From Streptosporangium oxazolinicum (lineage in GTDB: Bacteria > Actinomycetota > Actinomycetes > Streptosporangiales > Streptosporangiaceae): a stretch of 64,000 nt of DNA. Under the pieces are notes generated by a model. It was not told the origin of the DNA. It saw nothing but the letters and a program-made list of their open reading frames with translations, and did not search any database. Made by a program: the position numbers and the translations under genes. The stretch lies in assembly GCF_039537505.1 (NCBI RefSeq), contig NZ_BAABAQ010000020.1, forward strand, positions 1 through 64,000, given 5' to 3'. Positions 39,566 to 48,900 of the stretch are shown here, piece by piece. The first letter of the stretch is position 1. Every line of letters begins with the position of its first letter.

Positions 39566-39706
39566 GTGGACGGGGAGAACGCGGGGCTGGTGGAGCGCTG
39601 GGCGGTGTGCCCGGCGTGTGTTCGGATCCTGCATCTGTGGGTCGCGGACGTCGCTGACGTGCCCCGGGCGGTGGGGTTGCACGAACGCGTCGGGTGCGCG
39701 GCGTGA
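39566..39706 (+). CDS. Small Cys protein, leaderless, 46 aa
   Basis: GTG 39566 is 7 bases past the -10, at the expected transcription start. The product (VDGENAGLVERWAVCPACVRILHLWVADVADVPRAVGLHERVGCAA) has a C-x2-C pair and a third Cys. Its stop overlaps the terminase GTG (GTGA), which supports the gene. Function unknown; it may only couple translation to the terminase. Confidence 0.65.
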   Translation: MDGENAGLVERWAVCPACVRILHLWVADVADVPRAVGLHERVGCAA

Positions 39707-41466
39707 GCACGGCGCTGGCGGTCCCCAGAACGCATGAGCTGCCCCGCGGGAACTCCAAGATCGCCGCCGGGATGCTGTCCACCCTGATGGGGATGGCGGT
39801 GCCGGTGCGCCGCCGCACGCTCGGCCGCCTGGAACACGGCGACCTGGTGCAGGTCCTCGCGGTGGCCGGCAAGGAGCTCGGCACCCCGTACGGGATCTGG
39901 CTCGGCGACCCCGTCGGCTTCACCGAGCAGGTGCTGGGCGAAGCGTTGTGGAGTAAGCAGCGGCAGATCCTGCACGGCATCACCACGCACAAGACCGTCG
40001 CGGTACCGGCCGGGTTCGGCCTGGGCAAGACCCACCTGTCGGCGCGGGCGGTGGCGTACTGGGCGTGCGTGTACCCGGTGGGGACCGCGCTGGCGATCAC
40101 CACGGCGACCCGTATGCGGCAGGTGCACCGGCAGATGTGGCCGCACATCCGCCACGCCGTCGCGCACGGCGCGCTGCCCGGCTCCTGCGATGCGGTCCAG
40201 TGGAAGATCCCCGACTCCAAGGGCGTCGAGGTCGTCGTTGCCTACGGTTTTACGGCGGTTGAGCACGACGAGTCCGGAATGCAGGGCATTCACGAGAACA
40301 ATCTTCTGCTGATCGTGGACGAGGCCGGCGGTATCGGCCCCGTCATCGGCCGCTCCACCCGCAACCTGATGACCGGCCACAACGCGAGGTTGCTGGCGAT
40401 CGGCAACCCGCCGACCGACCAGGAGCGCAGCTGGTTTGAGCAGCTGTGCACCGACGGCCACAGCGACAAGTACCCCGAGACGATCACGATCAAGCTGGCC
40501 GCGACCGACTCGCCCGCGGTGACCGGCGAGGTCACCGCGGACAAGGTCTGCTCGTGCCCCGGCGGCGACCCCGGGCACCTGGTGTCGATCCACCTGGTCA
40601 ACCAGGCGTGGATCGACGAGGCGATCCGCGACCACGGGGAGAAGGCGCCGTACGTCATTGCGAAGGTGCACGCGGAGTTCCCGCGCGGGACGAAAGACCA
40701 GGTCATCCCTAGCGATTGGGTGGATGCCGCCGCCGACCAGGAGGAGCCCGAGGGGGAGGGCTGGGTGCGGCTGGACGCGCTGGGCCTCGACGACGAGGAC
40801 GGGGAGTGGCTGGTGGCGCCGGGCCCGCACACGTGGGTGCGGCTGGGGGTGGACGTGGCCGCCGGTGGAGGTGACGAGCTGGTGGTGGCGCGCCTGGTCG
40901 GGGACCTGGCCACCATCGAGCACACCTCCAGCGGGGCGGAGAACGGCGACGGCCAGGCGGTTGTCGCGAAGATCTTGACGCAGATCCGCCGCGCGGACCG
41001 GCTCCGGCGCCGCCTGGGCAGCCGCCACAAGGTGCGCGTCAAGATCGACGGCATCGGGGTCGGGTGGAACGTCGCCCACCAGCTGGCGCAGCTCGGCCGC
41101 GACGGCGTGCACCAGGCGGAGATCGTCATCGTGCTCGTGTCGGAGAACCCCGAACGGGAGGCCGACGCCACAACCATGCGTCCGCGTCTTAAACGAGACG
41201 AGATGTGGCTAGCGGGCCGATCCCTGATCCGGCCGGACAGCAACGGTGTCAGCCGGTTGCGGCTGCGCGTGGACAAGAAGACGAAAGCGCAGCTGGGGGC
41301 GCCGCGCAAGAAAGAGGACTCGGGAGGCTACACCGTGGTGGAGTCGAAGGAGTCGATGAAGAAGCGTGGCATCGACTCGCCCGACCGGGCCGAGGCGCTG
41401 CTGCTGGGAGCGTACGAGATCGGGGTGAAGAAGCCCAAGAAGCGCGGCCGTCTGCTGTCCGGGTGA
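39703..41466 (+). CDS. terL: Phage terminase large subunit, 587 aa
   Basis: The start is GTG 39703, overlapping the small upstream gene. The ATPase part has Walker A VPAGFGLGKTHLS (about 101-113) and Walker B LLLIVDEAGG (201-210), with a QW-rich motif between. The C-terminal nuclease has RuvC-like Asp motifs, VRLGVDVAAGGGDELVVA (about 380-397) and VKIDGIGVGWNVAHQL (about 445), and a late Asp near DSPDRAEALLLG. It would translocate and cut phage DNA into proheads. Length is normal for the family. Confidence 0.93.
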   Translation: MSTALAVPRTHELPRGNSKIAAGMLSTLMGMAVPVRRRTLGRLEHGDLVQVLAVAGKELGTPYGIWLGDPVGFTEQVLGEALWSKQRQILHGITTHKTVAVPAGFGLGKTHLSARAVAYWACVYPVGTALAITTATRMRQVHRQMWPHIRHAVAHGALPGSCDAVQWKIPDSKGVEVVVAYGFTAVEHDESGMQGIHENNLLLIVDEAGGIGPVIGRSTRNLMTGHNARLLAIGNPPTDQERSWFEQLCTDGHSDKYPETITIKLAATDSPAVTGEVTADKVCSCPGGDPGHLVSIHLVNQAWIDEAIRDHGEKAPYVIAKVHAEFPRGTKDQVIPSDWVDAAADQEEPEGEGWVRLDALGLDDEDGEWLVAPGPHTWVRLGVDVAAGGGDELVVARLVGDLATIEHTSSGAENGDGQAVVAKILTQIRRADRLRRRLGSRHKVRVKIDGIGVGWNVAHQLAQLGRDGVHQAEIVIVLVSENPEREADATTMRPRLKRDEMWLAGRSLIRPDSNGVSRLRLRVDKKTKAQLGAPRKKEDSGGYTVVESKESMKKRGIDSPDRAEALLLGAYEIGVKKPKKRGRLLSG

Positions 41467-41704
41467 GGTGGCCGTGCAGATGCACAGTCGTTCAGGGAGG
41501 GGTTCCGGTTTACCGAAACACAACAATCGGCGGAAACTTTCTGTTCGGGAGTGCGGAAAATCCGGGCGCCGCCACGTCCGCTATGCCGTTTACGGTGCTG
41601 TTAACTGTGGTTACTCTTTGCGGGCGGATCAAGTACTACAAGCTTCAACCGATCCGTTACGCCTGAGAGTGCTCCCCTGCCCCAAAAAGGGAGGTTGACC
41701 CCCT
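41467..41704. other. AT-richer gap after terminase
   Basis: The stretch around 41500-41660 is clearly less GC-rich than its neighbours (GTTAACTG, TACTACAAGC, GAAAC words). A 76-codon frame on the plus strand (41468-41698) has no ribosome binding site and unlike codon use, so I do not call it. It could hold a structured RNA or be a recent insertion. Confidence 0.4.
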
Positions 41705-42013
41705 TTGCCCATAGAAAATCCCGGATCCGGCGTGCACGACTACGTGGCCGGAGCCAACATCCCGGTCACACACAACCAGGCACGCATCATCTCCACCGTC
41801 CGCCGTAGCCTCCTGGTGGAGGAACGGACATGGGTCATCGCTCATGAGGCCTGGTGCCAGTGGTGCAACATGGGGTGGGCTCGGGCCGTCGGGCTCCCCT
41901 GCCCCGGCTCGCACGCCGATCACCTCATCGGAGGAACTCCGGGTGAGCGCCTCCAACGCGTACAGATCCCCGGCACCTACCGCAAAGCTCGCATCGGCGG
42001 CATGTCCGGGTAA
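41705..42013 (+). CDS. HNH-like small protein next to terminase, 102 aa
   Basis: TTG 41705 has GGGAGG 9 bases upstream. It contains WCQWCNMGWARAVGLPCPGSHADHLIGG, a C-x2-C followed by the ADH motif typical of HNH endonucleases, then QIPGTYRKARIGG. The usual second C-x2-C or N-x-x-H after it is missing, so the domain is incomplete or degenerate. HNH proteins often lie beside terminase in actinophages and assist packaging cleavage. Confidence 0.45.
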   Translation: MPIENPGSGVHDYVAGANIPVTHNQARIISTVRRSLLVEERTWVIAHEAWCQWCNMGWARAVGLPCPGSHADHLIGGTPGERLQRVQIPGTYRKARIGGMSG

Positions 42014-42031
42014 CCCCCGCCAGACGTAGCC

Positions 42032-42060
42032 GTACACAAACTCTCCCGTCCTCCTAGCGT
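42032..42060 (+). promoter_or_regulatory. Class B promoter, copy 4
   Basis: -35 GTACAC (42032-42037), 17-bp spacer beginning AAACT, -10 TAGCGT (42055-42060). From 42053 to 42089 the transcript start folds into a stem: CCTAGC and GCCCGGC pair with GCCGGGC and GCTAGG. Confidence 0.6.
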
Positions 42061-42098
42061 GCCCGGCAACCCATCGCCGGGCAGCTAGGAGCAGCAGG

Positions 42099-42278
42099 TT
42101 GACACCACACGATCCGGTGCGGCGCCGCCGCGACCTGGCCGCGCTCGCCATCATCATCGTCGGGCTGATCGGCCTGCTCGCCGTCGCGTTCATCGCGCAC
42201 CCCCTGCCCGCCCTGGCCTCGGTGGTTGTGGTCGCCGCGGGCCTGGCGCTCGGCGCCGAGTGGGGCGGTGCCCGATGA
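42099..42278 (+). CDS. Small two-TM membrane protein, 59 aa
   Basis: The start is TTG 42099 with TAGGAGC upstream. The product begins TPHDPVRRRRDLAALAIIIVGLIGLLAVAFI and ends ALASVVVVAAGLALGAEWGGAR: a basic N-terminus then two hydrophobic helices. The stop overlaps the portal ATG (ATGA). First gene of the head transcript. Small membrane proteins occur here in several actinophages; function unknown. Confidence 0.65.
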   Translation: MTPHDPVRRRRDLAALAIIIVGLIGLLAVAFIAHPLPALASVVVVAAGLALGAEWGGAR

Positions 42279-44620
42279 GGTTCCTGCCGTCCCTGCGCAC
42301 CAAGGCCACCGGACCGTCCGAGACGAAGTCGTGGGACCTGACCGGCGCCTCCCTGGGCGGGATGCTCGCCCAGCTGCGCAGTCCCCGCAGCTCCTGGACC
42401 ATCGAGCGCGCCGTCGCCGAAGGCATGGAACGCGTCATCTGGGTCTTCAAGTCCGTCAACGCCATCGGTGGCCACAGCAGCGACCTCCGTCTTCAGCGGG
42501 TCCGTCATCTGCCCGGCGGGGACAAGGAAATCCTGGACGACGACGCGTTGACGTACCTGCTCAACCAGGGCCAAGCCAACGAACTGGAGAAGGGCACGCA
42601 GCTCACCAAGCGCCTCTCGGCGCAGGTGTCGCTGTCGCCGCGCGGCGCGTTCGTCGAGCTCACCTTCTCCCGGCGGGGGGAGATCGTCGGCGCGGACCTG
42701 CTGCCGCCGGGCCGCACCCGGCCGGTTCCCGGCCGCAATGGAAAGTTGTTGTCTCACTACGAGACGGTCAGCCCCGACGGGCGCATCGTCGCGATCCCCC
42801 CGGAAAAGGTCCGCTGGTTCCGCGACCCGCACCCGCTCGACCCGTTCCGGGCGATCAGCCCCATGGAAGCCGCCGGCTTGTCGGTGGATCTGGACTTCCT
42901 CGCGCGCCTGTACAACACCACGTTTCTGAGGAACGACGGCCGCCCCGGCGGGGTGATCGGCATCGACGGCGAGGTCGAGGACGCCGAGATACGCCGCATC
43001 GAGAACGCCTTCGGCAAGGGCGCCCACGAGGCCGGGAAGATCACCGTCCTGGAAGGCGACCTGTCCTACATCGATCTCGGGGCGAAGCCGCGTGATCTCG
43101 CGTACAAGGACCTGTCGAAGATCACGAAGGATGAGATCCTCGCGGCTTTCGGCACGCCGGAGTCGATCATCGGCAACGCCTCGGGGCGGACGTTCGCGAA
43201 CGCCGAGCAGGAGGCCGACAACTTCTGGCGCATCACGATGCCGCCCCACCTGAAGATCCTCACCTCCGGGTGGGACTACAACCCCACCGACGACGTCGTC
43301 TACGAGTTCGACCTGTCGGGGGTGGAGGTCCTCCAGCGCAGCGAAGCGGCCCGCCGCGCCGAAGCGCGCGAGGAGTTCAAAGAGGGGCTGATCACTCACA
43401 ACGAGTACCGGGCCAGAGCCGGATACCCGGAGTGGAAGATGCCGCACGCGCGGGCGGCCTACATCGGCCAGTCCAGGACGCCGATCCCGACGCAACCGGA
43501 GGATGCGGTCGCCCTCGGCCTGGCGCCGGTGGACGGCAGCGGGGTGCCGGCCGCCGGAGGCGACCCCACCGCCGCGGCCACGGCTGCGGGCGCGGGGGGT
43601 GCGGTGGCCGGTGAGCAGCCGGAGGTGCCGGCGGGTGAGGAGCTGGCGCAGTCCAGCGGCGCGCAGGCCGCGATCGCCCGTCTCCAGGCGCTCCTGGACG
43701 ACGAAGCCGGGGCCTCTTCCTCCTCGGTTCCTCCTAACGAGGAGGACATCGAGGAGGAAGAGGCCCCGGCAGAGGAGGACGACAGCGACGAGGAGGAGGA
43801 CAAGGTGGTGCGGCCGGTTGGGACGCGGGAGCGCAAGAGCGGCCAGGTGCTGCCGATCGTCGCTGCCCGCCAGGAGGCGGAGACCGTGTTCGCCGAGGTG
43901 TTGGGGCAGCTGGGGACGCGACTGGTGGGGCGGACCGTGGCCCGGTTGAAGTCGCCCAAGCTGCGCAAGGGCAGCAGGCACTTCACCGCGGAGTACGCGA
44001 TGGACACCCGGGTCGGCGCCGACCCGCTCAATGTCGGCCGGATCGTGCCTGCGGACGCGTGGCGGGCCGAGGCCGAGCAGGCGATCGGGCCGGCCGTCGA
44101 TCAGGTCGCCGCTGCGGTGGTGGCGTTGACGGCCACCGGCGATGGGCTGGAGTCCAAGACGGTCATTGGCCGGTCGGTGCCTGAGGTTGGGCAGGTGTCG
44201 GCCGAGGTGACCGCGTGGGCGGCATCGGCGTTCGAGGCGCTGGCCGGGCATGCGCGGTCCCTGGTGGCTGGCCTGGACGCCGACGGGGTGGACATGCCGC
44301 AGATCATCGCCGCGGTGCGTGGCCTGGATGTGAAGGCGTGGGCGGAGCGGCTCGCGGTGCAGGGTGCCACCGCGGTGGTCAACGGGGCGGCGGGCGCGGT
44401 GGCCGAGCAGGCGATGCCGGGCGCGGTCGTGGTGCGTCGCTGGCGGGTCGGCGATGGTCCCGGGGAGCCGCACCAGGGGGTTGAGGGGCAGGTGCAGGCG
44501 GACGGGGATCCGTTCGTCGTGGGTGGGGCCGAGGTGCGGTGGCCGGGTGACGTGCTGGGGCCGGTGCAGGAGGGCGCCGGGTGCCGGTGCTGGGTGTCGC
44601 ACGCCCTCATCCCCGCCTAG
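42275..44620 (+). CDS. Portal protein fused to MuF-like minor head domain, 781 aa
   Basis: Residues 1-410 are an HK97-type portal: RVIWVFKSVNAIGGHSSDLRLQRV, PLDPFRAISPMEAAGLSVDLD, YNTTFLRNDGRPGGVI, ILAAFGTPESIIGNASGRTFANAEQ, and KILTSGWDYNPTDDVVYEFD. A Glu/Asp-Ala-Pro linker follows (about 425-520). The C-terminal part (about 530-781) resembles the MuF/SPP1 gp7 domain, ending RRWRVGDGPGEPHQGVEGQVQADGDPFVVGGAEVRWPGDVLGPVQEGAGCRCWV. In most phages these are separate proteins, so this is a natural fusion. Confidence 0.88.
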   Translation: MRFLPSLRTKATGPSETKSWDLTGASLGGMLAQLRSPRSSWTIERAVAEGMERVIWVFKSVNAIGGHSSDLRLQRVRHLPGGDKEILDDDALTYLLNQGQANELEKGTQLTKRLSAQVSLSPRGAFVELTFSRRGEIVGADLLPPGRTRPVPGRNGKLLSHYETVSPDGRIVAIPPEKVRWFRDPHPLDPFRAISPMEAAGLSVDLDFLARLYNTTFLRNDGRPGGVIGIDGEVEDAEIRRIENAFGKGAHEAGKITVLEGDLSYIDLGAKPRDLAYKDLSKITKDEILAAFGTPESIIGNASGRTFANAEQEADNFWRITMPPHLKILTSGWDYNPTDDVVYEFDLSGVEVLQRSEAARRAEAREEFKEGLITHNEYRARAGYPEWKMPHARAAYIGQSRTPIPTQPEDAVALGLAPVDGSGVPAAGGDPTAAATAAGAGGAVAGEQPEVPAGEELAQSSGAQAAIARLQALLDDEAGASSSSVPPNEEDIEEEEAPAEEDDSDEEEDKVVRPVGTRERKSGQVLPIVAARQEAETVFAEVLGQLGTRLVGRTVARLKSPKLRKGSRHFTAEYAMDTRVGADPLNVGRIVPADAWRAEAEQAIGPAVDQVAAAVVALTATGDGLESKTVIGRSVPEVGQVSAEVTAWAASAFEALAGHARSLVAGLDADGVDMPQIIAAVRGLDVKAWAERLAVQGATAVVNGAAGAVAEQAMPGAVVVRRWRVGDGPGEPHQGVEGQVQADGDPFVVGGAEVRWPGDVLGPVQEGAGCRCWVSHALIPA

Positions 44621-44646
44621 ACGTCATTAGAGAAGAACGCTAAACT
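44618..44646 (+). promoter_or_regulatory. Class A promoter, copy 4
   Basis: -35 TAGACG (44618-44623), spacer with TCATTAGAGAAGAACGC, -10 TAAACT (44641-44646). A GGTGG/CCGCC stem follows in the leader. It starts the 44697 gene inside the head cluster. Confidence 0.75.
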
Positions 44647-44696
44647 TTGTATTGTCGGATGGTGGAGATGCCGCCCCGGCCGGAAGGAGAAACACG

Positions 44697-45251
44697 ATGG
44701 TCAGCCCCAAGAAACTCCGGTGGGGGAACGGCGCCCCCACCGGCCACCAGGCAATCTTCGGGCTCACCGGGTTCGGCCACTACAACGCGTTCGAGATCAG
44801 GGCGATCGCGGGCGGCGCCGCCTACGAGCTGACCAACCCGCTGCCCGGCCAGCCCCGCTACCACGATGTGGACCTGGACGGGCTCAAGGCCACCGCGCAG
44901 GAGCTCTACGACGCGTTCCTTCAGCAGGCCCGCGTGCTCCTGACCGGCGATGAGGCGATGCGCAGCATCGACAACGTCTCCGAGTTCTGCTTCCCCGACG
45001 CGCTTCGCGTCCACGCGTGCATGGTGCCGTGCGACCCCCGCGACGAGCACGACTACCGGCGTGAGCCGATCACCGTGAAGCACGTTGGTGACGGCCAGTG
45101 GGCCATCGCCCGCCTGGACGGGCGCCACGCCATCCACTCGCAGTACTGGCAGCTCCCGCCCGCCGACGCCCCCTACCCGCCGGAGTTCCTGTACGAGCGC
45201 GACGCCGCCCTTGAACAGGCATGGCTCCTGACCGACCACGACGACAACTGA
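44697..45251 (+). CDS. Hypothetical protein, 184 aa
   Basis: ATG 44697 with GGAAGGAG upstream (MVSPKKLRWGNGAPTGHQAIFGLTGFGHYNAFEIRAIAGGAAYELTNPLPGQPRYHD). Then comes a helix (LDGLKATAQELYDAFLQQARVLL), a FCFPDALRVHACMVPCDPRDEHDY segment with Cys and acidic/His residues, and HAIHSQYWQLPPADAPYPPEFLYERDAAL. No known family. Placed within the head cluster but under a class A promoter, so it is probably not a virion protein. Confidence 0.65.
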   Translation: MVSPKKLRWGNGAPTGHQAIFGLTGFGHYNAFEIRAIAGGAAYELTNPLPGQPRYHDVDLDGLKATAQELYDAFLQQARVLLTGDEAMRSIDNVSEFCFPDALRVHACMVPCDPRDEHDYRREPITVKHVGDGQWAIARLDGRHAIHSQYWQLPPADAPYPPEFLYERDAALEQAWLLTDHDDN

Positions 45252-45454
45252 CCAGCCGCCCGGGGGCGGGCGCCGTCTGGAGTGGGCGGACGGCACCCCC
45301 ACCACTCGCCGAGCACCCGTTCGACCCTGCCACGGCCACGGAGGACGAGGCCAAGCAGTGGGCCGACGCCTTGACCGACGAGTTCGAGTTCGGCAACGAC
45401 CACCTGTTTGTCGCGGTCACGGCCAACGACGTGGAGACCAGCACCCGCACCTGA
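45221..45454 (+). CDS. Small hypothetical protein, 77 aa
   Basis: The start at ATG 45221, overlapping the previous gene by 31 bases, is uncertain. The likely folded part is PPPLAEHPFDPATATEDEAKQWADALTDEFEFGNDHLFVAVTANDVETSTRT. It is acidic with Phe-rich segments. Downstream of the class A copy 4 gene; no domain. Confidence 0.5.
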   Translation: MAPDRPRRQLTSRPGAGAVWSGRTAPPPLAEHPFDPATATEDEAKQWADALTDEFEFGNDHLFVAVTANDVETSTRT

Positions 45455-45519
45455 CCCCCGCACCCCCGGTGTCTCGCCCGAGCGGCGGGCGGGCACCGGC
45501 CCCACCGGAAGGAACCTTC

Positions 45520-45690
45520 ATGAACGCTCCGTCCAACGGCCTGAACGGCCGCGACTGGGACCGGCACGACGAGGACGGCACCGGCATCAGCACGCCCTGC
45601 GCCGAGGGCCGCCACACCGGCTGCCAGGATCTGCGCTGCGCCTGCCCGAACTGCACCCAGCACGCCGCCGCCCGGCAGGCGCCGAAGTGA
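45520..45690 (+). CDS. Small Cys-rich protein, 56 aa
   Basis: ATG 45520 with GGAAGGA. It contains STPCAEGRHTGCQDLRCACPNCTQHAAARQ: five Cys within 20 residues, with C-x-C-x2-C, a likely zinc knuckle. The N-terminus is NGLNGRDWDRHDEDGTG. GTGA overlap with the next small zinc gene. Confidence 0.65.
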   Translation: MNAPSNGLNGRDWDRHDEDGTGISTPCAEGRHTGCQDLRCACPNCTQHAAARQAPK

Positions 45691-45800
45691 CCCGCACCGC
45701 CCGGCGCGCGCTGCGTGAGCTCCTCGCCACCTACGTGTGCTTGACCTGCGGCGCCGTCAACCACGCCACCACCGTGTACTGCCGCCGCTGCAACGCCTGA
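45687..45800 (+). CDS. Mini zinc-ribbon protein, 37 aa
   Basis: GTG 45687 overlaps the previous stop. The product VTRTARRALRELLATYVCLTCGAVNHATTVYCRRCNA is a basic helix plus a near-perfect C-x2-C ... C-x2-C zinc ribbon, the whole protein being little more than the motif. Function unknown. Confidence 0.65.
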   Translation: MTRTARRALRELLATYVCLTCGAVNHATTVYCRRCNA

Positions 45801-45841
45801 CCCGCCACCTAAAAAATCTTGGCCGCCGCCCAAACGGAGGC

Positions 45842-45870
45842 GGACAGTAACCCTCCTCGCCGTGTTCCCT
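45842..45870 (+). promoter_or_regulatory. Class B promoter, copy 5
   Basis: -35 GGACAG (45842-45847), then TAACCC, -10 TTCCCT (45865-45870); AAACGGAGG precedes. The leader forms GCTGCCCG (45872-45879) with CGGGCAGC (45890-45897), just before the giant gene's GTG 45909. Confidence 0.7.
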
Positions 45871-45908
45871 CGCTGCCCGGACAACGCGACGGGCAGCAGG
45901 GGGCACGG

Positions 45909-48900
45909 GTGACGATCACACCGCAGCAGGCATGGACCATCGGCGGGGTCACCTACACCACAGGGCTGGCGGAGAAAGCCCGCCGGGTGACCTTCAACGA
46001 AGACCAGCCGCGCGACCGTAAGGGCAGGTGGATCGAGACCGGCGCCGAGGTCAGCATCTGGGGCGGCGGCCGCGGTGTGGTCGAGCGCAACGTCGGCGGC
46101 GGCCGACTGGAGATCCGCCGCGAAGATGACTCCCTGGTGCGGGTGCACCGCAACTACCTGACCGTCACCAAGAGCGCCGCCGGAGGCAAGCCCGGCGGGG
46201 AACCCGGCGCGAACAAGCCCGCGCCGATGAAGGTCGCCCCGGCCAGCGCGGACGCCGAAGACTTCACCCCCGCCCAAGACGGGCGCGTCGCGGTGGCCGC
46301 CCTGACCCCGGGTCAGCCGGTCCTGGTGTACGGCACCGACCAGTTCGGATCGTCCACTTCGGCGGTCGGCTGGGTGAAGTCGGTGGAACCTGAGGACGAC
46401 GGCGGCCACGGAGTCGTCCTGGACGTCGGCGGCGGCAACACGCGGCGGGTGGAGACCGACCCCGACTCGGTGGCCCGGCCGATCCCCGAGGACGCGCTCG
46501 CGCGACTGGTTCAGGCCGAGCAGGACGGCAGCCCGGACGCCAGCGCGATCGCCCTGGAGGTGTTCGCCGCGATCCGCGCAGGCGACGACGAGGAAGCCAC
46601 CACCAGCGGGGGCGACCGAGGAGCCGGGCCCGCAAGCGCCGAGCCGCAGCCCGCAGCCCCCAAGCCGGACGCGCCCGCCCCGGATGCTGCACCGGCCTCG
46701 CCGATCACCGAGATGACGGACCGGCCGCGGCTCCCGAACAGGTGGGGAGGGATGCCGACCGCCGACAGCTTGGTCCACTATCACCCCTCCAGCGAGATTG
46801 GGCAGACGGTCAGGCGCCTGGGTGAGGACGCTCAGCTGGACGTGGACGGCGAGTCCCTCGCCAACGTCTTGGAGATGCTGGCGACCGACGCGACGCTCGG
46901 GCGTCGGACCTCCCAGGAGGTCCTCGATCGGGTCAAGGGCATTCGGGATCGGCTGCCCGAGGGGTCAGCGGCCCGCCGCGTGCTGGACTTCGGGCTCAGG
47001 GATCTGGACGCGCCGGACACCCCGGCGCCCCAGGTGCCGGACGGTGTGCCGGAGCCGTTGCGGCGGCTGGTGGCCGACCTGCACGCGGTGCCCGTGGTCA
47101 GGCGAGAGCCGGACAGGGAGATGACGCCCCTGCTCGCCATGGTGGGCAATGCTGCCCAGGGGCGGCTCGCTGGGCGGCGCCTGGCCAGGGAAGTCCTCAA
47201 GCTGTTCAACCGGCGCCACGAATCCGGCGAGGGCAAGGAGGAAATCGATCGGGCGGTCCGCCGCGCCGTGCAGGCGCTGGAGGCGCCCCAGAACGGCGAC
47301 GGAACGGCCCCGGCCCCTCCGGCGAGCGAGCCCGCCGCCCCCGCTGCGCAGCGTGATGAACCTGCCGTGCCAGAGCCCGCCGCTCCGGAGGTTGATGAGC
47401 CTTCCCCGACGGGCCCCGCAAGCAGCGGGGAGATGCCCGACGCTGAGGCGGAGCAGATCATCTTGGAGGCGGTGGGGGCCGTCAGTCCTGGTGAGGGCCG
47501 GTGGGCGACCATGACCGCCCTGCGTGAGCGGCTTGGTGACCTGCCCCGCGAGCAGCAGGACCGGGTGCTGCGGAACGTCTTGCTGGCCGGGCGGGTGGAC
47601 CTTACGCCCACTGCGATCCCGGGGAACCTGAGCCCGGAAGACCACGACGCCGCCATCATGGTCGGCCCCACGCCGAACCACCAGGTCCGGCTGACAGGGC
47701 AGCCGAAGCCCGACCTGGCCCCGGACACGAACCAGGAACCCGCCGCACCGGTCCCGGCTCCGGAGCCCGCGCGGACGCCGGCTCCGCCCGCACCGGCCCC
47801 TGGCACACCCGATCCCGTGCCACCCGCGAGCAGCGGTGAGGTCTCCGACGCTGAGGCGGAGAGGATCATCTTGGAGGCGGTGGGGGCCGTCAGTCCTGGT
47901 GAGCGCCGGTGGGCCACCATGGCCGCGCTCCGTGAGCGGCTCGGTGATCTGCCTCGCGAGCAGCAGGACCGGGTGCTGCTGAATGCGATGCTGGCCGGGC
48001 GGGTGGACATCGAGCCCGTGGCGATCCCGGGGAACCTGAAGCTCGAAGACCATGACGCCGCCATCATGGTGGGCCCCACGCCGAACCACCAGGTCCGGCT
48101 GGTAGACGGGCAGTGGGCTGCGACCCCAGAACCTGCTCCTGCTCCAGAACCCGAGCAGACGCCGACTCCGCCCACAGTGGCGCCGGAGCCCGCCGCATCG
48201 CAACGAAGCGGTGAAATCTCTGACGCCGAGGCGGAGAGAATCATCCTGGAGGCAGTGAGGGCCGTTAGTCCTGTTCAGGGCCGGTGGGCTTCCATGACCG
48301 CCCTGCGCGAGCGGCTCGGCGACATGCCCCGCGAGCAGCAGGACCGGATCCTGCTGAATGCCATGCTGGCGAGGCGGGTGGACCTTGAGCCCGTCGCGAT
48401 CATGGGTAACCTGAAGCCCAAAGACCATGACGCCGCGATCATGGTCGGCTCCACGCCGAGCCATCAGGTCCGGCTGTCAGCTGAGGAATGGGCGGCTTCG
48501 GCCACGAACCCCGAACCCGCCTCGGCGGGTCCGCAGCGCGGGGAGCGGGTACGGCTCGCCAACGGCGCCGAGGGCGAAGTCACCGAGACCGGCGCTGACG
48601 GGGCTCTGGTCGTCCAGCTCGACGGCAACGGTAATAGGCCCGGTAGCCGCGTCAACACCACCGCGGCGTCGGTCACCCCGCTGGGTCAACCCGACGTTGA
48701 CCGCTCCGCAGAGGCGCCGTCTGCGGCTGAGGAGGAGTTCCCGCAGCCGAACGCGTGGATTACGACGCCTGCGTTCGCTGACCCGGTCCGGGTGGAATCG
48801 GTGCAGGACACGTTGACCGGGATGGACGTGAACGTCCGTACGGTCCGCGGTGACGAGCGCACCGTCGCCCTGGCCGATCTCGGCGATTGGAGCGTCACCG

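Noticed and set aside
41657..44602. 981-codon minus-strand frame opposite the portal gene
   Set aside because: Shadow of the portal-MuF gene; composition is Arg/His/Pro/Gly-rich with no domain.
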